Of a stretch of DNA of 64,000 bases, positions 1-10,566 are shown in pieces (position 1 is the stretch's first letter; each line of letters starts with the position of its first letter). Location of the stretch: the NCBI GenBank assembly GCA_947095535.1, contig OX352773.1, positions 266,344,515-266,408,514 of the forward strand, given 5' to 3'. The DNA is from Poecilobothrus nobilitatus. Its lineage: Eukaryota > Arthropoda > Insecta > Diptera > Dolichopodidae. The position numbers and the translations under genes were made by a program. Below the pieces are notes generated by a model, which saw only the letters and a list, made by a program, of their open reading frames with translations, was not told the DNA's origin and searched no databases.

Positions 1-21
1 AAATTTTTAGTAGTTTATAGA

Positions 22-345
22 ACCGGTTGTTAATAAGGAATCAACAAATTAATTTTTATAATATAGGTGGCACTATATTTAAAAATAACAAATAAATTTA
101 AAATTTAAAAAATGTTCATTGGGAAATTGTTAGTTTGTTAATTAGGAATCACCAAATTAATTTTAAATATAGGTGGCACTATATTTTAAAACAAGAAATA
201 AATTTTAAAGGTAAAATAAAGTTCATTGGGAAATTGGCGGTTTTATTATTAAGAATCAAGAAATTTATTTTAAATATAGGTGGCATTACGTTTAAAAACT
301 ACAAATAAATTTAAAATTTAAAAAAAAAATCATTCCAAAGTTAGC
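22..345. repeat. Three-unit tandem repeat, about 106 bp period
   Basis: Three diverged head-to-tail units share the core 'ataggtggcactat' (near 63, 170 and 276) followed by an aaataaattt-rich stretch and 'ttcattgggaaattg'. The spacing is about 105-107 bp. The array lies directly upstream of the hAT transposase remnant, so it is probably part of that element's subterminal region, which is an inference. Confidence 0.8.
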
Positions 346-599
346 GTTGAGATTTATTTTACTAAAAAGGTTATTACATGTGTATTAGCAAACATTATTA
401 TCTTGTTTTTTATTAAACTTTAGAACTTAGAAGTAACAATTTTGTGCTGCTGAAGAAACTATATTTTACAAAAAATAAAATAAATTTTAACAGAAAAGCA
501 AAAAGCCATTTATTTTATTTATAAACAATTATTATATTGTGACTATATTTATATTTTCTACTTTATATTCTAAAGAGCTATTTTAGGAAATAATAATGA

Positions 600-2168
600 A
601 AACTAATATTCGTGATTATTTTAACAATAAAAAAACTGTGAAGTAGAACAGGAAAATATTTAAAATACGGTAACTGTAACTGCAAGCGTAAGCCAAGAAT
701 CAGTAACATAATTTTGCTCTACAATTCTACCAGCCAATCTCGAAAAAGATAAATCCGTTGATAATATTTTTCCAGATTGCAGAAATTTTCAATATTGTTT
801 ACAGCTTAATAAAAAGAAATAGACCGCTTTCAGATATGGAAGCAGAAGTAGAACTTCAGATTAAAAATGGGGTAGATCTTGGAATTTCGCTTCATTCTAG
901 ATTTAGTGCAATTAGAATTGCTGAACACAATAATTTTTGAAAAAATAATTGCAGCCAATTCCAAAATTTGCGTAATTATAGATGAAGCCTCAACTATATC
1001 AAGTAAATCGGTGCTAGTAATTTTTTTGAAGTTTGAAATAGAAAGAGAAAACCCAATAGTTTTTTGGACTTAGTTCATTTAGAACCTCAAACCGCTGAGC
1101 ATATTTTTAATATTTTAATGCAAACACTAAAATCAAATGGCTTTTCTACGGGTTTTTTGAAAGAAAATTTGATTGGTTTTTGTTCTGATGGTGCAAGTGC
1201 AATGCTTGGTCAAAAGTCAGGTGGAATTGGAAACAATTAAAATAGGTCGAGTTTTAGGACCGAGATGGGCAGCATGCAGCTTAAGATCTTCTTTGGTGTT
1301 TGGCGGGCTTATGTACCACTTTACAAATTTTTTAAAGAAGATTCAAAATATCTTGGTATGGCAAACCGACTTGCGAATAAAAATTTTGTAAAGGATGTAG
1401 CGCTTATGATCGGTATTCTTCAAGAGATGTCCTATTTGTCAATGGGATTGCAAGCTAGGTTTGTTACTCTTCAAAAGGCAACAAAATTGATAAAACGAAC
1501 TGTAAATGTTATGATAAATTTAAAAGAAAATTTGGGAACATTTGAAAAAAAAATTGAAGAAATCTTATCGTCACCTGCATTTGCAGATATTCCTTTTGTG
1601 GAAAATAGAAAATTTGCAAGTCTACCAAGAAAAAAACTTATTGAAGCAATAATTGATAAAATGAATTCCCGAATGCTAAATTGTGGTCATATCAGAATGA
1701 TCAAACATGACAAAAATAACAACATTGCCGAATTGTTTAATTTACTTGAAACAAGTGATTGGAATGTGGAAGAAGTTACTTGTCCGTGGATTTTAGGAGA
1801 AGGAAAATTAAAAAACCTAAATGAAATAATTAGGTATGAAATTCCCATAAATGATTTTAGAGATTATGTACAAAATGTAATTGAAGGAAAAAACTCGGAA
1901 ATAGAAACAATACAAAAAGCTAAAAATAAAATTAATACTATTGCTATAAGTTCATCAGAGGCCGAACGAGGATTCTCATTAATGAATATTATTTGTGAAA
2001 AAAAAGAGCTTATCTTTCAGTAGAACATATTTCTAGCTTAATGAGTGTAAATCTGATTGGACCACCACTTGAATCATGGAATGCTGGGGAATATGTGAAA
2101 ACTTGGTTAAGAAATCATAATTCAGCTGATGATACGAGGATTAGGATTGCGCAAAAAAAAAAATATTA
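600..2168 (+). pseudogene. Broken hAT-superfamily transposase (KIAA1586/ZMYM-like type)
   Basis: Decayed DNA-transposon transposase in several frames. Around 758-1235 the translation contains the RNase H-like region text 'GFCSDGASAMLG', typical of domesticated-style hAT proteins. The longest open stretch, 1265-2023, covers the helical insertion domain and reaches the hAT dimerisation domain ('SSSEAERGFSLMN'). A frameshift near 2015 moves the rest of that domain ('VEHISSLMSVNLIGPPLESW') to another frame, ending near 2168. Stops and frameshifts at about 940-1070 and 1235 show that it is not functional. The family call rests on the order and wording of these motifs; the exact hAT family is uncertain. 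No N-terminal BED zinc finger was recognised. Confidence 0.8.
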
Positions 2169-2169
2169 A

Positions 2170-3140
2170 TGAAAATAATGAAATAATATGGAAATTATTA
2201 TAATTTAAAGTTATAAAAAAATGAATTCTTAAAATAATTTAAAGCACAATATTTTTCTTACACACAGCAGATAAAATACCAACAAAAATATTATTAAAAT
2301 AAATTAAAATGAATTTAAAAAAATATATGTGCATATTAAAAATAAATATATTTAATTTTAATTATAAATTTAATTAAAAAACCATATTATAAAAATTATA
2401 TATTTAATGAAGATAAAAAAATGGAAAATATTATATATAGTCTTATATAATAGTCGGAAATAGTCTTATATAATTTTTTTTTATTTTTAATTTTGTTTGT
2501 TTAATGTTTATAAAATTAATTTAAACTAAATAAATTTTATAATATATATATTTATATATACAAATAAATAAATAACTTTCTATATTTTATTATTTAAAAT
2601 AAAAATAATAATTATTAAATATATATTTACATAGAATTTCTTTAATAATTTTCAAAAAAATTGATTTTGTAAAAAGACCAAAAACGAAGGTTTTTTTTAA
2701 AAAATACTAATATTTAAAATCAAGAAGATATTTTTATTTCGTAAATTGTATTTTACGTATTTTTTCTAATTGTTTTTTTTTTTAAGTTATATGAATATAT
2801 AAATATAAAACGATATTTTATTAAAATAAAACGATTTTTGTTTTTTAGTTTTATAGAACCGGTTGTAAAATGTTTGGCAGCTCATCACTGCTGATGTATG
2901 TACATATGTATGATCTTTATATCAGTTTTTTTAAAAAAATGGAAAATTAATAATGAAAACCCGAAAATTTTGGAAAAATATTGGTATTGTAAGATAGTTG
3001 AACTGAATAAAACCATTTAAAAAAACACGGTGAAAATCATTGAGTAAAAAGGTTTTAAATGTCTATCATTTACAGATTCAATATTAATATGTAAGAATTT
3101 ATTTTGTTCAAAATATTTAAAAAAAACCAAAAAAAAAAAA
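2170..3140. other. AT-rich non-coding stretch
   Basis: No gene seen. At 2850-2866 it contains an exact 17 bp direct copy of the sequence at 14-30 ('tttatagaaccggttgt'), so the two bracket the hAT remnant. The rest is A/T-rich and low in complexity. Confidence 0.6.
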
Positions 3141-3142
3141 AT

Positions 3143-3215
3143 TAACTCGATTCGAACTTGAAAACGTTCGTAAGTTTAAGAATCGGCCACTCTACCACTG
3201 CACCAAACACTCAAC
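3143..3215 (-). repeat. tRNA-like sequence (SINE head or tRNA pseudogene)
   Basis: On the minus strand it has a Pol III A-box-like 'TGGTGCAGTGGTAGAGTGG' and a B-box-like 'AGTTCGAATC' at tRNA-like spacing. The anticodon arm and acceptor stem do not pair well, so a functional tRNA is unlikely. Confidence 0.55.
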
Positions 3216-3229
3216 TGAAAAAAATATGA

Positions 3230-3775
3230 ATATATTCAGCTATGTACCCTGATAAAAAAATGCGCTTTTTCGACGTTGAATCTGCGCAGAGAAATATGCT
3301 GAAAATATGAAGAGAAATTGTATAAATTTATACAGAGCTCGGGAAAATTCTCTGCACAATTCCCCTTTAAATTTACTAATACATTCTCACAAAATTGTGA
3401 GATCACGATTCAACAGTAGGCGCATCTTTAAGCGCATTTTCTCAGCACACAAATTAGTGCGTATTTCACTACTTTCTAAAAACTAATTTTCTGCACCAAT
3501 TTCAGCACTTTTTTGGATAATGTTTTAGCTACAGTAAAATATGAAAATTTGTTATTTTAAATAACATACAGGCTATATTTAAATTTGAAATTCGTACGAT
3601 AATAAAATTCTTGCTATAGTTATAAATAATAATTATTCTAAATAATTGTGCTTTCAAATTATCATGTGAATTTCAAATTTAAGAACAACATAGCATGTAC
3701 ATACATATTTAAAATAACAAAAATTTTATATTTTTATAAATTTAAGAAAATAAAAAGAATTGCAGAAAATATTCA
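3230..3775. other. Intergenic stretch with GCGC-rich patches
   Basis: No gene seen. Patches such as 'aatgcgcttttt' near 3260 and 'taagcgcattttctcagcac' near 3430 are loosely inverted relative to each other and may be the ends of a small decayed element. This is weak. Confidence 0.3.
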
Positions 3776-4032
3776 GCGTCATAAATATAATTTTGGTACA
3801 ATAAAAACTTATCAAAAAATAATAATTTATTTCATTATTTTACATGTTATTAAAGATTAAGTGTTTCTCACAATAGGGCGCCTGCTCTTGTCCAGTATAT
3901 TACATATATTGTTGCTTTCTATATACATACCTATTAAAATACAAAATAAATATAAAAATATCAGAAATAAAAAAGTTTTATAAAATTTTACAATTTTATT
4001 TATTTATTGCCATTTTCATAATTAATTTTTGT

Positions 4033-4851
4033 TTATTTTTTCCCAGGGCGATGGAAAGTGAATTTAACTTTTGAAATTGAAAACTTTAATTTGGCTGGAG
4101 CTTAAAAGATTAGAAAATAAAAATAGTAATATATTAATAGAAATAAAATAGTAAGATAATACATATAAATTAATTTTTTTTATTATAATACATAAAAAAA
4201 AATATAACTATCCGCAGCTAAAAAAAAAATGATTCGGCAACCTTGTTTTAATAATAATAAAAATTATCAATTATTATTAAAAAAGTTTTATAAATTTTTG
4301 AGAACTGCGTTACGAAATCATATAGAATGGATTAAAATTCACATTCTCTGTATATGCTAAATCTATTTAGAAAAAAAAAATATTTATTTATATTGAGGCA
4401 AAAATTTTAATTGAAATTTTTGCCTCAATTCCACAAAATAATTTAAAATAATTTATATTATTTATTATATTTTCTTTTTTACATTTTCTAATTAATTCTT
4501 TTTGTCTTAAAACTTAAATTATTCTATTATCCATTTTTTAAATTTTTATAACATATAATGTAGATTTTAGAAAATTGTTTTGTATAGCTTACGTTTTGCT
4601 GGTGAACCTGGTTTAGCTGCGGTATCTGCGGGTTTATCTACTGTGTCTGCGGGTTTATCTACTGTGTCTGCGGGTTTATCTACTGTGTCTGCGGGTTTAT
4701 CTACTGTGTCTGCGGGTTTATCTACTGTGTCTGCGGGTTTATCTGCGGGTTTATCTGCAGGATCTGCGGGTTTATCTGGTATATCTCCTACATCTGCTGA
4801 TACAGTATACAATATCATAATCGTTATACAAAAGTACAGTAAATATTTCAT
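4033..4851 (-). CDS. Small secreted protein with DKPAD repeats and cationic C-terminal tail (paralogue 1, two exons)
   Basis: Exon 1 is 4851-4593 (259 nt) and exon 2 is 4100-4033 (68 nt). The intron 4592-4101 starts GTAAGC and ends TTTTAAG. The predicted protein is 108 aa. Residues 1-19 are a signal peptide (MKYLLYFCITIMILYTVSA, likely cut before D20). About residues 26-77 are a run of DKPAD units, five of them as the heptad DKPADTV. The exon 2 tail begins PAKLKFSISKVKF and ends HRPGKK before a TAA stop. Without splicing the reading frame would run ten residues past the donor and stop, losing the tail. Splicing is supported by paralogue 2, which has the same phase-1 junction, the same 68 nt second exon and a conserved reading frame. 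GKK at the C-terminus resembles an amidation signal. The function is unknown; an acidic spacer with a basic tail would suit an antimicrobial or signalling precursor, which is inference. No known family was recognised. Confidence 0.75.
4625..4775 (-). repeat. 21 bp coding minisatellite (DKPADTV units)
   Basis: Five near-perfect 21 bp units start at 4625, 4646, 4667, 4688 and 4709, followed by shorter 12 bp versions. Each 21 bp encodes one DKPADTV heptad on the minus strand. Paralogue 2 has only one DKPAD, so the array has expanded in this copy. Confidence 0.9.
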
Positions 4852-5172
4852 ATTGCAATACGTAAAAATATAATATTTTTATTTCAACTATCGTCTTTTA
4901 CGATTAAAATATCACTAATAATTTTTAACTTATCTTTCTTTATTTTATACTTATATTCTAATATTTAATAATAATGTTTAAAAAAAATAAATAAAATTAA
5001 ATATGATTAGGTAAATAGAATTTAAATAAAGAAAAATAAATATATCTTTTTCTTTTTTTTCAAAATATTTTTAACATGACATGACAATTATCAAAATACA
5101 TTTAACATGACAAAACTTTTTTAAAATTTTATATATAGTTTTTTTCATAATTTTAGACATATGTCACCCTAT

Positions 5173-5180
5173 CTTTTATA
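5173..5180 (-). promoter_or_regulatory. Candidate TATA box of secreted-protein gene 1
   Basis: TATAAAAG on the minus strand, 322 bp upstream of the ATG, inside a block conserved at paralogue 2 (43957-43964). The flanking 'GATAGGGTGACATATG' downstream of the box is also conserved. Its use as a promoter is inferred. Confidence 0.5.
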
Positions 5181-5349
5181 TAATATATATATGTATTAAT
5201 TCTGATAAAGGACAAATTTCTTTATTTATTAAGAGAATATAAATATTTGAATAAATATTACCAAATTTAAAAATCAATATCGCAAAAAATTTATTAAATC
5301 GATTGTATAATTGAAAAATTATATCAATATATTATTAATCAGACAGGTT

Positions 5350-5743
5350 TGAGAATTCTATGAAATATGGCTATTAGGAGGAAAGAACAACCAACAGATA
5401 CCCTTGTTTTTTTTTAGATACAAATGCGACTGAAAAGAACAAATATAAAAATAAACTAATAAAATAAAAAAAAAAAAAAAAAGGACACATCAGTAAGCCT
5501 TACTCTATGTAAAGGAAAGAAGTCACTTACAATTAAAACAAAGCAAACAAAGTACGAAACTAATTGCTTGACTCCTGTCAGATTTATTGGATAAAGAAAG
5601 TGTTTTTCAAGTGTTTCAAATGAAAGGCAAATGTTAAGATGGGTTCGAACTATAAGAAAAAAAATTGATAAAACCTTGTTTTATAAAATGCATATTACTA
5701 TTAAAATTAAGGCAATTAATGTAAACAGATTTATCTTACAAAA
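5350..5743. other. Intergenic, no gene seen
   Basis: Ends the homology with copy 2. It contains an A-tract near 5469-5483 and no supported gene or RNA. Confidence 0.5.
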
Positions 5744-8156
5744 GCTCTGCCGTAAGTTTGTGAAAGGCCCTAACTAGCAATTTTAACTTTTCGAGAATAA
5801 TGATATTTTGTAAATTCAATTCTGCCAACATGAAGATAGAATCTACTTCATTATATGTTTTAATTAATTAAAAGGTATTTAAAAAAGTAATTTTTTACAG
5901 TATAAAATAATGTTGTATCTTGGTGGCTTTTTTAAATATGCAATTATTCAGTAAAAAAGGCCGTAACTTCGGGAATAGTCTAAGCATGTATGTAAAAAAA
6001 TAACAATCTTGATATAAAAATGTAAATTTTATTCATCGTTTCATAATAATATAAAAAACGTTAATTTTATTCCTTCATGGAATCTAGAGAAGAATTTAAA
6101 AGAAATGCGCGCTCTGCAAATAACAGAAAAATTTACAAAAAATTAGAATTTAAAAACATAATAAAAAAAAATGTTATTTATTATCTTATTTTATTCTATA
6201 TTTTTCTCATTTGTCATTATTGGAAAGTCAGTCCAAAATTTTTTCCTATTTTTTGGAATTAAAGGAAAAAGTTCATCGATGACGTCATCACGTCTTTCGA
6301 TAGTAATGCCCCTTGCCTTAGATCTAGCTAGTTGCTTTTAAAAAATTTAAAGTAAATCGGCGCCATCTTCAAATCAGGTTTTATACAGTAATTCCATTTT
6401 ACCCCCACATGCCTTGACGCATGAAATTTCACTAAGATAACGTCGGGGTATACTTTTCTTTAATTTATATGTGGAAGATTGGTCGGGCCAAATATAAAAG
6501 ACAGCAATCCCCATTTCTTTAATGAATACATTTGCATTCGCATTTTTAACACATTCACTGAAGTCGTTAAAATCATATAGCTTTCCTTTTCTTTTCATTG
6601 CCATTTCCGCTTGGTGATGGAAGCTGTCATAAACTTCGCATTGTTAACATTCTTCATGGCCAAGATTTGCAAATGAAATATTCATTTCCCACATAACTCT
6701 GCAGAAGAAATCGTATGAACAAAACTTAACATCTTGACAAATTTATTGATTTTTTTTTGTTAAATCACTCGGAAGATATAAACAGAGAGGTGCATGCTCT
6801 CCTCGATAGTGTGAAATTGTTGGTTTAAAATTTTTCTCTATAAAACTTTTAATTTTGGTACAGTCAATATTTTTATTAATATTTCGATAACTTCTTCTGT
6901 CAGGTAAAGGAGCCAAAGAGCTGGTTGGAGCTTGTGTAAGAACGTCATAAATAACACTATTATTTTGTTTTGTAAAACTTAAAGTTGTCAGAAAAGATGT
7001 TTTGCAAACCTGAAACGTCGTGTCATCTTTATCTTTCAAATAATAGAAAAAACTAAATTTGCGTCGTGAATGTCAACTGTGCCAACTGTTGAATGTCGAC
7101 GATTAGTATCTTGTTTCTCTTTACACTGCTCAAAGTAAAAGTACGCCTTGCGATCCAATTTAAATTCCAGTACTGCTTGCTTATATATATGTAGTTCTAT
7201 GGTTTCCTCGATAATTTTTGGTGTACATCTTTGCCTACATTTTTCTCCATAACAGTTTCTAATGGCATGTTTTTTTATTTCTTTTTGCTCTACAATCCTT
7301 TTTTTTCTACTGCTTAGGCAAACCTTTATTCTTTCTCTGCAGTGTTCTTTTGGGACTTTGGTTATTATTTGGATTTTGAGTAATAAGTTCATTTATTTTA
7401 GAAGTACTTGCATTGCAACACCCTCGTTAGAAATTTCATAATTTTTCTTACCTGTCACTGGTTCAGTAGCTGCTACAACTGAGCGTTTTTGAGAATATCT
7501 ATTATTTTCTTTTTTCTTACCACAGCTAGTTAACTGAAACTCAAGATCGTTTTGTATAGTTCGTTTTTCTGCAATTATTTACCTCACTTCTGCTGCATTT
7601 TATGTATATTCAACGCTAAATTTACCATCATTTTACCCCTATAATTCATGTTGGCGTATAAATAAATTTTTTTTTAATCTACTAAATTTTTTTTTTAATG
7701 TTCCAATAAATTAATATGCGCTTATTATTTCTCGATCCATACATAATATAATGCAATTATAAAATAAATAATGCACAAAAGGTATTAGCTAAATGGGCAT
7801 GATCGGATAAGGTTTTTCTTAAAACTATTTGTTACAAATTTAAGTTGTACGTACGTTATAATTAATACGTATAACATTTTTGTACTTAGGGCCTTTCGGA
7901 TTTTTTCTTTTTATACCGCTGACTAAAATATTTTGAACAAGGCACTAAGTGGTAGATATACGTGTTTTTTAAATTTATAAGTAATATAATTTGAACATAG
8001 GGCTTTTAAAATATTGATTTTTTAGAGAATAAGAGCACATAGGGGGTTTAAAATCAATAAGATAAAATAGAATACCATTATATCGATTCCATAAATGCAA
8101 TAAAAGAAGAAAAAAAATTTTTGTAGTTAGGGCCTTTCAGAAAGTTACGACAGAGC
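5744..8156 (-). mobile_element. DNA transposon of 2.4 kb with about 36 bp inverted termini
   Basis: The left end (from 5744) reads GCTCTGCCGTAAGTTTGTGA and continues into AAGGCCCTAACTAG. The reverse complement of the right end (8156 back to about 8121) reads GCTCTGTCGTAACTTTCTGA and continues into AAGGCCCTAACTAC. These are near-identical inverted termini around a transposase-like pseudogene. Related 'gggcctttc' motifs recur inside near the right end (7889). No clear target-site duplication was found, so the exact ends are uncertain, and the superfamily was not assigned. Confidence 0.7.
6374..7392 (-). pseudogene. Broken transposase-like protein (insect multi-copy 'SHYxR' type)
   Basis: Three consecutive minus-strand open stretches (7392-7036, 7039-6743, 6604-6374) look like pieces of one protein. 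First comes a basic, Cys-containing region (CYGEKCRQRC); then a segment with QVCKTSFL, a DRR motif and the SHYRGEHAPLCLYLPSDL text; then a C-terminal part with NANVFIKEMG, a tryptophan-rich strand and a PRRYLSEI motif. This order resembles a widespread, mostly unnamed insect transposase-like family that I know by pattern but cannot name precisely. Frame changes near 7036 and between 6604 and 6743 show it is broken. It sits inside the inverted termini at 5744 and 8156, which supports its being that element's own transposase. Confidence 0.55.
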
Positions 8157-9650
8157 TGCCATATGAACAATCTTTTGAAAACATTATATAAAACTGAGTT
8201 ATGTATTGTAAATTTAGAAAGTAAAGCTACTGGTATTTTTTTTTTTTTTTTTCTTATACAGAAATCATCAAAAAATTATATAAAATCTTCCTACTGAGAG
8301 AATAGCTATTCTTTAAATTGAAATATGATGTAGAAAAAGTTGGACATAAGAATTATTGGCACTTACTACAGCTGCATAAACTGTCTTTTCTATTACCTAC
8401 ACATTTCAAAGCAATTAAAATATTTATTCAAATTGTACAAATATGTAGGGAAAAGATAAAATTAGAAAGGATTTTAGAGTTGGTTTCAAAATCAGGATTT
8501 CAATAATTGGTTTAGCGGGAGTTTGGGCGCGGTAGCTCTCACTATTTTAAATACTTTGTTGTTGAAATATGTTTGTATAATTTAACCAACCTTACTACGT
8601 AAACAACAACAAAAATATCATTTACAAAAAATTTATGCCAAATATTCTTTTTGTAAAAAGTATTTTATGCGAAGTGTCCAATTAATATAAACGGAATTTT
8701 GCGAAATGTCTTTTTATGTTAACTGGCTTTATACAACAAGTCTTTTTGTCCCAACTGTGTTTGTGCGAAATGTCTTTTTGAGAAATGGATTGAGACCAAC
8801 CGTCATAGAGCCATATAATATATAGTTACTTGATACCATGTCCGGTGTAGGAAAAATATTTTTAGATAATTAAGATATTTCGTTATTAATTTATTTCTCA
8901 CTTTTTAGAAAATTGTTAAAATGTGTATGCTATATATATGTATGTAATATGTTTGTTTATGAAATAAAATTATATTAAACGACAAATTATATTTAAAACA
9001 GGATACATTTTTGCTAGATTGTTATTATTTCAAACATTCAACATGGTAGCTATTAAACAATTTTCTTAACTAAATATCTTCCATTTTTCCAAAAATTATT
9101 TTAAACTAAAATTATTTATAAATGCATTTATATTTTATAATTACTTTCATATTTTAAATTTGAAGTTAAAAATCAACGATTTTATTAACATTTTAGAAAT
9201 GCGCGCCTTTAATTTTTTTTTTGTTTTTGGTACTACCATGTTTTTAAAGGTCATAGAGTACCTATTTAATTATCCTTAATAAAAAAAATTAGAATTACAT
9301 ATGTATCTATCTATATTTAAATTAACATAATTAATTTAAAACATAGAAAATATTTTCCTTTAATTTTATTTAGCGAACACTTGTACAAATATAAAAATTG
9401 ATGAACTACTTTTTTTTTGTTTAATTATTAACTACGAGTATGGTTTTTTTTCATTTTATTTATAAAAAAATATAATGCTGGAGTGCCCCAAAAAAAAAAT
9501 CTCAAATTAAATATTAAAATTGTTTTTTCTTAAATAAATGTTTACTTTTTATGTTAAAATTAAAGTAATTTTATGTTTCGTTCTGATTACTAGATGTTTA
9601 CTTAATATAATTTCGTTTGAAAATTTTTTTAATACGAATTATATTAGACG
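8157..9650. other. AT-rich stretch with a decayed short-motif repeat
   Basis: No gene. Between about 8668 and 8782 the motif 'gcgaaatgtctttttatg' recurs in variants ('gcgaagtgtcc', 'caagtctttttgtccc', 'gcgaaatgtctttttgag'), suggesting a degenerate dispersed or tandem repeat. The rest is low-complexity A/T. Confidence 0.45.
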
Positions 9651-9651
9651 A

Positions 9652-9830
9652 AAAAGAGGAAGAGTGCAGTAGAGTAGACTGTGTCAACTCTGGGACACCC
9701 GTATGAACGTATAATATATCCTGTTTCTATAAAACTTGACGTTAAACGTTAACTACCGAGATATTTGTATGTAAATTGTGCAGTTGTATGAAAGCGAAAG
9801 TGTAAAACGCAAAATAAATTTAAATAAATT
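9652..9830 (+). repeat. Fragment of GGAC-tailed dispersed repeat (family A), left end only
   Basis: Matches the head of the 35671 copy: 'gaggaagagtgcagtagag' followed by 'tagactgtgtcaactctggg' and a 'cccgtatgaacgta' block. Homology fades after about 9780. Confidence 0.75.
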
Positions 9831-10560
9831 GTAGTTTTAAGATTTGAAAAAAATATTTTTTTTTGTTTTAGAATATTTAATCCAAAATTTTAAAAACAAT
9901 TTACTGAAACAAATAATTTGAAGCTGTAAAGAAAAGTATAAGGAATCAAAATAGGATTTTAAAATATATTATATTTATTTTTTACAAATGTTGAACACTT
10001 AACATTTTATGTTTTATATCAAATTCTTTAATATGTTAATTAAAGTTTTTTATTAAATTATGAATTCTGACTCTAATATAGGTACTCTTTTCAAAATCAA
10101 ATTCGTCAAAGGCTGGTTTTCATTAGACCGATATATCCACGAAAATGTTAGAGCATAGGCACAAGATACAAAAATGAGAAGTGTTTGAAAGAGATAAAGC
10201 TAAAAAAATATTCATCAAACATTTGAAAATATCCAAGAAAGTAACCATAAATATCCACGAAATTATGTTCTCTGAATATATTTTGCTATAAATATCGTGG
10301 ATATTTTTAATGCATATGCAAAAATTGTATATCTTACAAAACAATTTCTCACTACCAATGCATTTAAATTTTGAAGTGTCACAAAAATAAACAAACATTC
10401 ATATGTTCAAATTTTTATTTTTATTTTTTACTGAGAAACTATATTAAAATTACTATATTATAGGTATAAAAATATTATTAATAAACTATAATATTTTCAA
10501 CAACTTTATAAATAAAATATTTTAAATTTTTTAGCTAAATATGAATATGAATAACATTAT
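9831..10560. other. Non-coding, small inverted motifs
   Basis: 'atatccacgaaa' occurs at 10131 and near 10250, and inverted as 'atcgtggatat' near 10298, consistent with a small decayed foldback element. The minus-strand open frame here is Phe/Ile/Cys-rich and looks like chance. Confidence 0.35.
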
Positions 10561-10566
10561 AATAAA

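Larger units (their letters stand above)
3775..5350. repeat. Segmental duplication, copy 1
   Basis: Collinear with 42070-44215 in the same orientation. Shared blocks include the region around 'tttttcccagggcgatggaaagtg', the 'gattcggcaaccttgtttt' block, exon 1 of the secreted-protein gene, and the upstream block with 'catatgtcaccctatctttt' and 'aaaaatcaatatcgcaaaaaatttatt'. The copies differ by insertions: copy 1 has an extra 35 bp near 4280, and copy 2 has about 200 bp near 42500-42715 plus a long (TA)n tract. The duplicated unit is one gene plus its promoter. Confidence 0.9.

Noticed and set aside
4021..4050. 'tttttcccag/ggcgatgg' as a plus-strand splice acceptor before an exon.
   Set aside because: The same bases encode the HRPGKK end and stop on the minus strand, conserved between paralogues; no open plus-strand exon follows.
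4580..4873. Plus-strand 97 aa open frame (repeated AGLSTVS).
   Set aside because: Mirror image of the DKPAD minisatellite on the minus strand; the minus strand has the signal peptide and the conserved splice structure.
6288..6299. 'gatgacgtcatc' as a CRE-type regulatory site.
   Set aside because: An isolated palindrome inside a decayed transposon with no associated promoter.
10123..10398. Minus-strand 91 aa Cys/Phe-rich frame as a gene.
   Set aside because: Composition typical of AT-rich chance frames, overlaps a small inverted repeat, and shows no signal peptide or splice context.
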